A DNA stretch of 11,866 nucleotides from Pseudomonadota bacterium (GTDB taxonomy: Bacteria; Pseudomonadota; Alphaproteobacteria; Rhizobiales; Beijerinckiaceae). Below are positions 6,149 through 11,866 of the stretch, one piece after another. The notes below the pieces were generated by a model. The model did no database searches, was not told where the DNA came from, and saw nothing but the letters and a program-made list of their open reading frames with translations. Location of the stretch: the NCBI GenBank assembly GCA_028876585.1, contig JAGWRL010000359.1, positions 1 to 11,866 on the forward strand. Reading direction: 5' to 3'. Made by a program: the position numbers and the translations under genes. Position 1 is the first letter of the stretch. Each line of letters opens with the position of its first letter.

Positions 6149-6858
6149 GCGCGCTGCTCTCCGTTCGCGGCCTGAAGGCGTTTTACGGGCCGATCGAGGC
6201 GCTGCACGGGATCGACTTCGAGGTGGAGCAGGGCGGCGTGACCGCGCTGCTCGGCGCCAATGGCGCGGGCAAGACGACCACGCTCCGGGCGCTGAGCGCG
6301 ATGATCCGCCGCGAGGGCGCGATCGCGTTTCGCGGCCAGCCGATGCGCGCGCGCGCGCCCGAGGAGGTGGCGCGGCTCGGCGTCGCGCATGTGCCGGACG
6401 GGCGCGGCACCTTCACCGATCTCACCGTCGAGGAGAACCTGAAGCTCGGCGCCTATGTCAGGCGCGACCGGGCCAAGGTGAAGACCGATTTCGAGCGCGT
6501 GTTCGGCTATTTTCCCCGCCTCGCCGAGCGGCTCAAACAACAGGCCGGCACGCTGTCGGGCGGCGAACAGCAGATGCTGGCGATCTCGCGCGCGCTGTTG
6601 CTCTCGCCCAGCCTGCTGCTGCTCGACGAGCCATCGTTCGGCCTCGCGCCGCTGGTGGTGGCGGAAATCTTCCGCATCCTGCGCGCGATCAATCAGAATG
6701 AGGGGGTCAGCATCCTGATCGTCGAACAGAACGCCAATCTCGCGCTCGATCTGGCGACCCACGCCTATCTGCTCGAAACCGGCCGGGTCGTGGTCGGCGG
6801 CGCGGCGGCCGACATTCGCGCCGACGATTCCGTGCGCCGCGCCTATCTCGGCTATTGA
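6145..6858 (+). CDS. livF: Branched-chain-type ABC transporter ATP-binding protein LivF
   Basis: The 237-residue protein is the second ATPase of the importer and should form the nucleotide-binding heterodimer with LivG. Walker A is GANGAGKT at 37-44, the signature is a canonical LSGGEQQ at 137-143, Walker B is LLLLDEP at 157-163, and VEQN follows where the switch histidine usually stands, as is usual in LivF. The line IFRILRAINQNEGVSILIVE and the terminal RRAYLGY are typical of LivF. Its ATG overlaps the livG stop by four bases (ATGA), indicating translational coupling. The length is normal for the family. The intact signature contrasts with the degenerate one in LivG, so one of the two composite ATP sites may be the main hydrolytic one. 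Confidence 0.94.
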   Translation: MSALLSVRGLKAFYGPIEALHGIDFEVEQGGVTALLGANGAGKTTTLRALSAMIRREGAIAFRGQPMRARAPEEVARLGVAHVPDGRGTFTDLTVEENLKLGAYVRRDRAKVKTDFERVFGYFPRLAERLKQQAGTLSGGEQQMLAISRALLLSPSLLLLDEPSFGLAPLVVAEIFRILRAINQNEGVSILIVEQNANLALDLATHAYLLETGRVVVGGAAADIRADDSVRRAYLGY

Positions 6859-6870
6859 GGGGGACGACAG

Positions 6871-7743
6871 ATGGTTGAACTCCTCCATCAACTCAGTTCG
6901 GGTCTGGCGCTCGGCGGCGTTTACGCCATCACCGCCCTGGCGCTGGTGATGATCTTTCAGGCGACGCAACTGGTCAATTTCGCGCAGGGCGAGATGGCGA
7001 TGTTCTCGACCTATGTCGCCTGGTGGCTGATGCAGAACGGCTGGAGCTATTGGCCCGCCTTCGCGCTCACGGTGGCGCTGTCGTTCGTCGCCGGGGTGGT
7101 GATCGAGCGCGTCGTCGTGCGGCCGTTCGCCCATGCGCCGATCCTGGCCTCGGTGATCGTGTTCATCGGCCTCGGCTTCATCTTCAACGCGCTGGCCGGC
7201 TTCCTGTTCGGCTACACCGTGCAAAGCTTCGACACGCCGTTCAACGGGCGGCCGTGGTTTGGCCCCAAGCTGTTGTCGGCGCATGAATCGGGCGCGGTCG
7301 TCGTTTCGCTGATTGTATTGGCGCTGGTGTTCGCCTTTTTCCGCTTCACGCCGCTCGGCCTCGCCATGCGCGCGGCGGCGCAGAATCCGGCCTCGGCGCG
7401 GCTGGTGGGGGTGCGCGTCGGCTGGATGCTGGCTTTGGGTTGGGGTCTGGCGGCGGCGATCGGCGCGATCGCCGGCATGATGGCGGCGCCGATCGTCTAT
7501 CTCGACCCCAACATGATGGGCGGCATTTTGCTCTACGCCTTCGCCGGCGCGGTGCTGGGCGGCATCGACAATCCCTGGGGGGCCGTGTTGGGCGGCTTCA
7601 CGGTCGGCGTGGTTGAAAACCTGCTCGGCGCCTATGTCGTCGGCGAGGAAGTGAAGCTGTCGGTCGCCCTGATCATCATCGTTGGCGTGCTGGTCGCCAA
7701 GCCCTCGGGCCTGTTTGGCCGCCGCATCGTGGCGAGGGTCTGA
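6871..7743 (+). CDS. livH: Branched-chain-type ABC transporter permease LivH
   Basis: The 290-residue inner-membrane protein has about eight hydrophobic segments and forms the channel with LivM. LivH landmarks are LALGGVYAITALALVMIF (12-29), NFAQGE at 36-41 (family NFAHGE), the cytoplasmic coupling loop TPLGLAMRAAAQNPASARLVGV (160-181; the family's EAA-like contact to the ATPases) and AFAGAVLGGIDNPWGAVLGG (223-242). The start is fixed by GAGGGGGA at 6857-6864, six bases before the ATG and overlapping the livF stop. It lies 12 bases after livF, and its TGA overlaps the livM ATG by one base (TGATG). Nothing in the permease alone fixes the substrate. Confidence 0.94.
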   Translation: MVELLHQLSSGLALGGVYAITALALVMIFQATQLVNFAQGEMAMFSTYVAWWLMQNGWSYWPAFALTVALSFVAGVVIERVVVRPFAHAPILASVIVFIGLGFIFNALAGFLFGYTVQSFDTPFNGRPWFGPKLLSAHESGAVVVSLIVLALVFAFFRFTPLGLAMRAAAQNPASARLVGVRVGWMLALGWGLAAAIGAIAGMMAAPIVYLDPNMMGGILLYAFAGAVLGGIDNPWGAVLGGFTVGVVENLLGAYVVGEEVKLSVALIIIVGVLVAKPSGLFGRRIVARV

Positions 7744-8711
7744 TGGCTGCGCTGACGCGCCTCGCCTGGGGCCTCGCCCTCGTCTTCGCGCTCTCGGCGC
7801 CGTTCTGGATGAGCGGCTACCATCTCTATCAGGGCGCGCAGGTGCTGATCTACGCCATCGCGCTGCTCGGCCTCAATCTGTTGACTGGCTACAACGGCCA
7901 GCTTTCCCTTGGCCATGGCGCGTTCTTCGCCATCGGCGGCTATGGCGCGGCGATCCTGATCGTCAAATTCGGGTTGCCCTATTGGCTGGCGATTCCGATC
8001 GCCAGCGCCGTCTGTTTCGTCGCCGGTTTCCTGTTCGGCTTCCCGGCTTTGCGCTTCGGCGGGCTTTATCTGGCGCTGGCGACCTTCGCGCTGGCGGTGG
8101 CGGCGCCGCAATTGCTCGCCTACAAGGGGCTCGATTTCCTCACCGGCGGCTCGCAAGGCTTGCAGGTGCCCAAACCCGGCGCGCCGTTCGCGCTGCCGCT
8201 GTCGGTTGATCAGAGCGTCTACTGGCTTTGCCTCGCCGCGACGCTGGCGCTGTTCGCGCTCACCGCCAATCTGTTGCGCGGCCGGGTCGGGCGGGCGCTG
8301 GTCGCCATCCGCGACCATCCGATCGCCGCCGAATCGATGGGCGTGAACGCCGCGCTTTATAAGACGATCTGCTTCGGAATTTCGGCGTTCTACGCCGGCG
8401 TCGCCGGCGGGCTCGACGCCATCGCGGTCGGCTTCGTCTCGCCGGAGAGTTTTGGGCTGGCGCTGTCGCTCGCCTTTCTCGTCGGCATCGTCATCGGCGG
8501 CCTCGCCTCGCTTGGCGGCGTCATCTTCGGGGCCTTGTTCATCGAATTCGTGCCCAATTACGCCGACCAACTCACCGTCTATTTCGGCGAGAACGCCAAG
8601 GCGCTGCCGGGCGCCGTCTATGGCCTGATGATGATTGTGATGATGGCCGTGGCGCCGCGCGGGATCGCCGGGCTGTTGCGCGCATTGGCGCAGGCGGTGA
8701 GAAAGGCGTAG
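7743..8711 (+). CDS. livM: Branched-chain-type ABC transporter permease LivM
   Basis: This 322-residue polytopic membrane protein is the partner permease. LivM landmarks are LNLLTGYNGQLSLGHGAFFAIGGY (44-67, in overlapping pieces), LTGGSQGL at 133-140 preceding a periplasmic stretch, the coupling loop GRVGRALVAIRDHPIAAESMGV (180-201), and IGGLASLGGVIFGALFI toward the C-terminus. Eight or more hydrophobic segments are visible. It begins one base within the livH stop (TGATG), so its translation probably depends on re-initiation after livH. Its length fits the single-domain LivM of Rhizobiales rather than the longer E. coli protein. 35 bases separate it from the first binding-protein gene. Confidence 0.94.
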   Translation: MAALTRLAWGLALVFALSAPFWMSGYHLYQGAQVLIYAIALLGLNLLTGYNGQLSLGHGAFFAIGGYGAAILIVKFGLPYWLAIPIASAVCFVAGFLFGFPALRFGGLYLALATFALAVAAPQLLAYKGLDFLTGGSQGLQVPKPGAPFALPLSVDQSVYWLCLAATLALFALTANLLRGRVGRALVAIRDHPIAAESMGVNAALYKTICFGISAFYAGVAGGLDAIAVGFVSPESFGLALSLAFLVGIVIGGLASLGGVIFGALFIEFVPNYADQLTVYFGENAKALPGAVYGLMMIVMMAVAPRGIAGLLRALAQAVRKA

Positions 8712-8732
8712 ACTGCAACAAAAGCCAAAACC

Positions 8733-8739
8733 GGGAGGA
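8733..8739 (+). promoter_or_regulatory. Ribosome binding site of the first binding-protein gene
   Basis: GGGAGGA lies seven bases before the ATG at 8747. It is stronger than the sites inside the liv gene overlaps, in keeping with the excess of binding protein over permease that such importers need. Confidence 0.65.
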
Positions 8740-8746
8740 TGAAGCG

Positions 8747-9940
8747 ATGAACCGACGCGAGTTTATGACCTCCGCCGCCGCGATGGCGATGTTCTCGACA
8801 CGGGCGGGCGCCGCCGAGACGCCCGGCGTCAACGCGACCGAGATCAAGATCGGCCAGACCATGCCCTACAGCGGCCCCGCTTCAGCCTACGGCGTCATCG
8901 GCCGCACCGAGCTTGCCTATTTCAAGATGATCAACGAACAGGGCGGCGTCAACGGCCGCAAGATCAACCTCATCAGCCTCGACGACGCCTACAGCCCGCC
9001 CAAGACGGTGGAGCAGGCGCGGCGACTGGTTGAACAGGAGCAGGTCGCCTTCCTGTGGCAATGCCTGGGCACGCCGCCCTGTCTGGCGATCCGCCAATAT
9101 TGCAACGACAAGAAGGTGCCGCAATTGATGTGCTCGACCGGCGCCAGCCTGTTCGACGACCCCAAGCATTTTCCTTGGACGACGCCGGCCAATCCGATCT
9201 ATGAAACGGAGGCGCGCATCTTCGGCAAATACATTCTTGCCGAGAAGTCAGACGCCAAAATCGGAATCCTCTATCAGAACGATGGCTTCGGCAAGGATTA
9301 TCTGGCGGGCCTCAAGGCCGCTCTGGGGCCGCAGCGCGCCGGAGCGATCGTCAAGGAGGCGAGCTACGAAGTCTCGGAGCCGACGGTCGATTCGCAGGTC
9401 ACGAGCCTGCAAGGGAGCGGGGCCGACCTGTTGTTCCTCGCTGCGACGCCAAAATTCGCGGCGCAGGCGATCCGCAAATCCTATGACCTGGGTTGGAATG
9501 GCGCCCGCATCGTCAGCAATGTTTCCTCATCGGTAGCGATCATGAAAGCGGCCGGCTTCGAGAAGGCGAAAGACGTGATCAGCGCCAGCTGGGGCAAGGA
9601 GCCGACCGATCCGCGCTGGAAGGACGACCCCGGCATCAAGGGCTGGGCCGCGTTCAACGACAAGAACATGAGCCCTTCCGTTTTCACCGACGCCAACGCC
9701 GAATATGGCTACGGCAACGCCATCGTCCTGGTGCACATCCTCAAACAATGCGGCGACGACCTCTCGCGCGAAAACATCCTGCGGCAGGCGACCAACATCA
9801 AGAATCTGCAACTGCCGACCTTGCTTCCCGGCATGACGATCAACACCTCGCCCGACAATTACCGGCCGATCCGCCAGATGCAGCTTGAACGATTCGACGG
9901 CGCGACCTGGCAACTGTTCGGCGACCTGATCGGCGCGTGA
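8747..9940 (+). CDS. Periplasmic substrate-binding protein 1 of the Liv-type ABC importer
   Basis: The 397-residue protein is a type I periplasmic binding protein of the leucine/isoleucine/valine-binding superfamily that hands substrate to LivHM. A signal peptide (1-23, with NRREFM and AGAAE near the end) gives export; RRxFM is Tat-like. The mature domain opens IKIGQTMPYSGPASAYGVIG. Residues 106-111 (CLGTPP) and 130-134 (STGAS) align with the LivJ loops SSST and PAAT that hold ligand. YQNDGFGKDY at 176-185 starts the second lobe, and NYRPIRQMQLERF closes the domain. It has cysteines at 106, 112, 119, 129 and 335; its downstream paralog keeps only those equivalent to 112 and 335. The ligand is unknown. 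GGGAGGA seven bases upstream fixes the start. Confidence 0.92.
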   Translation: MNRREFMTSAAAMAMFSTRAGAAETPGVNATEIKIGQTMPYSGPASAYGVIGRTELAYFKMINEQGGVNGRKINLISLDDAYSPPKTVEQARRLVEQEQVAFLWQCLGTPPCLAIRQYCNDKKVPQLMCSTGASLFDDPKHFPWTTPANPIYETEARIFGKYILAEKSDAKIGILYQNDGFGKDYLAGLKAALGPQRAGAIVKEASYEVSEPTVDSQVTSLQGSGADLLFLAATPKFAAQAIRKSYDLGWNGARIVSNVSSSVAIMKAAGFEKAKDVISASWGKEPTDPRWKDDPGIKGWAAFNDKNMSPSVFTDANAEYGYGNAIVLVHILKQCGDDLSRENILRQATNIKNLQLPTLLPGMTINTSPDNYRPIRQMQLERFDGATWQLFGDLIGA

Positions 9941-9956
9941 GGCGCCTCACCAAAAC

Positions 9957-9960
9957 GGAG
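9957..9960 (+). promoter_or_regulatory. Ribosome binding site deciding the start of binding protein 2
   Basis: GGAG is nine bases before the ATG at 9970. The frame is open eleven codons further up to a GTG at 9937, but that GTG lies within the previous gene's stop region and would put charged residues ahead of the signal peptide. The ATG at 9970 starts the signal peptide directly. Confidence 0.65.
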
Positions 9961-9969
9961 AAAGCGAAC

Positions 9970-11172
9970 ATGACGACACGACGCACCTTCTTATCCGGCG
10001 CCGCGGCGGGGTTGGCGGCCGGCCTGCTGCCTGCCCGCGCCGCCGACATGCCCGGCGTCACCGACAAGGAGATCAAGATCGGCCAGACGATGCCTTATAG
10101 CGGCCCCGCCTCGGCCTATGGCGTGATCGGCAAGACGGAGGCCGTCTATTTCAAGATGATCAACGAACAGGGCGGCGTCAACGGCCGTATGATCAATCTG
10201 ATCACGCTCGACGACGCCTACAGCCCGCCCAAGACGGTGGAGCAGACGCGGCGGTTGGTCGAGCAGGAGCAGGTGGCGTTCCTGTTCAACCCGCTCGGCA
10301 CCGCGCCGTGCCTGGCGACGCGCGAATATCTCAACCAGAAGGGCGTGCCGCAATTGTTCGTCGCCACCGGCGCCGCGACCTTCTCGGACCCCGAGCACTT
10401 CAAATGGACGGTCGGCTTCCAGCCCAATTATCAGACCGAGGCGAGCATTTTTGGCAAACACATTCTCGCCACCAAGCCGAACGCCAAGATCGCGGTGCTC
10501 TATCAGAATGACGGCTTCGGCAAGGATTATCTGATCGGCCTCAAGGCGGGCCTGGGCGCGGACAAGGCCGGCATGGTGATCAAGGAGGCGTCGTACGAAA
10601 CCTCCGAGCCGACGGTGGATTCGCAGGTCGCCAGCCTGCAAGGCTCCGGCGCCGACGTATTCCTGATCGCCGCGACGCCGAAATTCGCCGCGCAGGCGAT
10701 CCGCAAGAGCTTCGATCTGGGGTGGGAGGCGGTGCGCTATGTCACCGACGTGTCGATTTCCATCGCCAGCGTGTTGAAGGCGGCGGGCTTCGAGAAGTCG
10801 AAGGGGCTGATCAGCGCCAATTACGGCAAAGACGCCAGCGACCCGCGCTGGAAGGACGACGCCGGCTTCAAACAGTACAAGGACTTCGTCGACAAACGCA
10901 TGTCGACCAAGGATCTGGTCGATTCCAACGTCATCTACGGTTACGACGCCGCGATCTGCCTCGTGCATGTGTTGCAGCAATGCGGCGCCGATCTCAGCCG
11001 CGAAAACATCCTGCGGCAGGCGACCAGCATCAAGGATCTCGATCTGCCCATGCTGTTGCCGGGAATCAAGATCAACACCTCCGCCACCAACTACAGCCCG
11101 ATCCGGCAGATGCAGTTGCAGGCGTTCAATGGAACGAGCTGGGAATTGTTCGGCGACGTGTTGCAAGGCTGA
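9970..11172 (+). CDS. Periplasmic substrate-binding protein 2 of the Liv-type ABC importer (paralog of protein 1)
   Basis: The 400-residue protein is a second type I binding protein, encoded 29 bases after the first and sharing about 69% of residues with it by my manual alignment, with one single-residue indel. The signal peptide (1-25, TTRRTFLSGAAAGLAAG, ending ARAAD) carries a clear twin-arginine motif, TRRTFL. IKIGQTMPYSGPASAYGVIG and YQNDGFGKDY are identical to protein 1. Differences cluster in the segment after residue 105, which reads FNPLGTAPCLAT and ATGAA (132-136) where protein 1 has WQCLGTPPCLAI and STGAS. That is the first-lobe ligand pocket, so the two receptors probably recognise different molecules for one permease. 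It arose by tandem duplication. The actual ligand is unknown. Confidence 0.92.
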   Translation: MTTRRTFLSGAAAGLAAGLLPARAADMPGVTDKEIKIGQTMPYSGPASAYGVIGKTEAVYFKMINEQGGVNGRMINLITLDDAYSPPKTVEQTRRLVEQEQVAFLFNPLGTAPCLATREYLNQKGVPQLFVATGAATFSDPEHFKWTVGFQPNYQTEASIFGKHILATKPNAKIAVLYQNDGFGKDYLIGLKAGLGADKAGMVIKEASYETSEPTVDSQVASLQGSGADVFLIAATPKFAAQAIRKSFDLGWEAVRYVTDVSISIASVLKAAGFEKSKGLISANYGKDASDPRWKDDAGFKQYKDFVDKRMSTKDLVDSNVIYGYDAAICLVHVLQQCGADLSRENILRQATSIKDLDLPMLLPGIKINTSATNYSPIRQMQLQAFNGTSWELFGDVLQG

Positions 11173-11180
11173 TGCGCCAC

Positions 11181-11206
11181 GCCGCGGCGAGGGATCGCCG
11201 GGCGGC
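11181..11206 (+). terminator. Hairpin at the end of the liv operon (weak terminator candidate)
   Basis: Eight bases after the last stop, GCCG-C-GGCG pairs with CGCC-GGG-CGGC around the loop AGGGAT, giving two 4-base stems split by an internal loop. There is no T-run after it, so it is not a classic intrinsic terminator. It could protect the 3' end or act with Rho. GC-rich DNA gives such stems often. Confidence 0.3.
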
Positions 11207-11298
11207 TAAAGACACCTGAACTACGCGGGGAGCCTCGTCCGTCCAGGCGTTCCATCAGGGCGCCATCCGCTTGCGCGGCGGCCGGGGCGCCTCCTTCA

Positions 11299-11637
11299 TC
11301 AATACTCGGTTTGATAGTGATAATGATGATGGTAGTGATGGTGGTGATGATGATGGTAATTATAGACCCGGCGACGATGATGGTGATGGTGGTGGTGATG
11401 GGCCCACGGCCCCGGCACGCCGATTGATATATCGGCGTCGGCGAGCTGCACGGGAGCCGGTTCGCTCGCCTGCAACGCCTTCAACGTTTCGATCGGGTTG
11501 GGGATCGGATCCAGCAGCTCGGCGATCGAACCGGGGTTCAAAATCCTTTCGGCCGCGTTCCGCGGCGCATGGGCCAAGGCGGGTGTGACGGAGGCCGCGC
11601 TCAAGGCGGCGATAAGTGCGATTGTCGATTTTTCCAT
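11299..11637 (-). CDS. Small exported histidine-rich protein
   Basis: The 112-residue product has a Sec signal peptide (MEKSTIALIAALSAASVTPALA, in two parts: 1-10 and 11-22), with predicted cleavage ALA/HA. A short mature region follows (23-79), containing LLDPIPNPIETLKALQ. The C-terminal 33 residues hold runs of 8, 7, 3 and 1 histidines (80-87, 95-101, 103-105, 107) mixed with Tyr and a RRR. Such tails bind Zn, Ni, Cu or Co in known His-rich proteins; which metal is not decided. I took the ATG at 11637 because GGTGA precedes it by five bases and it begins the signal peptide; a GTG four codons upstream is possible. His codons alternate CAT and CAC, so the runs are not a recent slippage. It converges on the liv operon. 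I recognise no named family. Confidence 0.75.
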   Translation of the reverse strand: MEKSTIALIAALSAASVTPALAHAPRNAAERILNPGSIAELLDPIPNPIETLKALQASEPAPVQLADADISIGVPGPWAHHHHHHHHRRRVYNYHHHHHHHYHHHYHYQTEY

Positions 11638-11762
11638 AGCGATCACCACTTTCAGTTACGGCATCGCAGGGGAGAATGCGCCGCGGCGCAGAAGGTTCCG
11701 ACCGCGCGAGGGCCCATGCCCGGCGTGTTCGACGGCAACGCAATTTGAGAGTTCATTTTTTC

Positions 11763-11775
11763 GCGCCGGTGGCGC
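11763..11775. repeat. Small inverted repeat in the divergent gap
   Basis: GCGCC-GGT-GGCGC lies between the His-rich gene and the final partial gene, with TTTTTT to its left and AAA to its right. It is a short perfect hairpin. The T-run is on the wrong side for termination in either direction. It could be an operator. Confidence 0.25.
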
Positions 11776-11815
11776 AAATTCATCGCCGCCATCCCGAACG
11801 AACAGGGGACATCCG

Positions 11816-11866
11816 ATGAACGAAACGCCGGAAACCGCCGCGCCCGCCGAACCCCGGCGTGGCCGC
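11816..11866 (+). CDS. N-terminal start of an unidentified protein (cut by window end)
   Basis: An ATG at 11816, preceded by AGGGGA at six bases, opens a frame that runs to the window end: MNETPETAAPAEPRRGR. The residues are a polar, Ala/Pro-rich leader. No function can be assigned from 17 residues. TetR regulators often begin with a comparable tail ending RRGRP, but many other proteins do as well. It is divergent from the His-rich gene. Confidence 0.5.
   Translation, partial: MNETPETAAPAEPRRGR

Noticed and set aside
6127..7284. Long minus-strand open frame across livF and livH
   Set aside because: It is antisense to two clear Liv genes and is rich in Arg, Gln, His and Glu, as expected from the reversed codons. 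No motif was recognised.
9937..9969. Earlier GTG start for binding protein 2
   Set aside because: It would add eleven charged residues before the twin-arginine signal peptide. The ATG at 9970 has its own ribosome binding site.
9991..11166. Long minus-strand open frame across binding protein 2
   Set aside because: Antisense shadow of a well-conserved gene; a similar shadow occurs over the paralog, as codon bias predicts.
11299..11420. ATG/GTG-rich stretch as a microsatellite or a plus-strand Asp/Gly-rich coding region
   Set aside because: The plus-strand reading lacks a convincing start and family. On the minus strand it is the His tail of a protein with a proper signal peptide and ribosome binding site.
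1..11866. CRISPR arrays, tRNAs, insertion sequences, toxin-antitoxin or defence genes
   Set aside because: No regularly spaced repeats, cloverleaf sequence, transposase motif or defence-protein motif was seen on either strand.

Overview
The window is GC-rich, densely packed chromosomal DNA that most likely comes from an alphaproteobacterium, probably of the Hyphomicrobiales (Rhizobiales) type. The lineage call is an inference from gene content: an ATP12-type F1-ATPase assembly chaperone beside an RluC-like pseudouridine synthase, a bacterial NDUFA9-like protein, a DUF2093 protein and a small eRF1-like 'translational machinery' protein are a typically alphaproteobacterial set. I see no tRNA, rRNA, CRISPR array, insertion sequence or phage gene. 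No gene-free stretch exceeds about 300 bases; the longest is the 282-base region at 3624-3905.

Left part (1-4913). A truncated unidentified gene runs in from the left edge and converges on a minus-strand pair, rluC-like then ATP12, whose ends overlap by 8 bases. A divergent lone gene at 2092 encodes a small protein related to eRF1 domains. Next comes a minus-strand pair, a two-domain VOC (glyoxalase-fold) protein followed by a YciI/DGPF protein. The region between this pair and the divergent NDUFA9-like gene holds a near-perfect 16-base palindrome (3800-3815) of TetR-operator type. It lies inside a plausible minus-strand promoter. A short DUF2093 gene follows the NDUFA9-like gene.

Centre and right (5336-11172). 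Six plus-strand genes form one transport operon of the branched-chain amino acid (HAAT/Liv) ABC family: livG, livF, livH, livM and two tandem substrate-binding-protein genes. Overlapping stop/start codons or gaps of at most 35 bases separate them. Together they encode a complete importer with two ATPases, two membrane subunits and two alternative periplasmic receptors. The receptors are paralogs, about 69% identical by my manual count, and their differences concentrate in loops that contact ligand in LivJ-type proteins. No catabolic or CoA-ligase gene is present, so the substrate is not fixed; amino acids, short amides, and aromatic or dicarboxylic acids are all possible for this family.

Right end (11173-11866). 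Converging on the operon is a small exported protein with a strikingly histidine-rich C-terminus, a probable metal binder. Divergent from it, the first 17 codons of an unidentified gene run off the window.

Most of the window is ordinary housekeeping and transport. The items most worth a second look are the diverged receptor pair, the His-rich secreted protein and the TetR-type operator. I found no convincing evidence of a wholly new multi-gene system.
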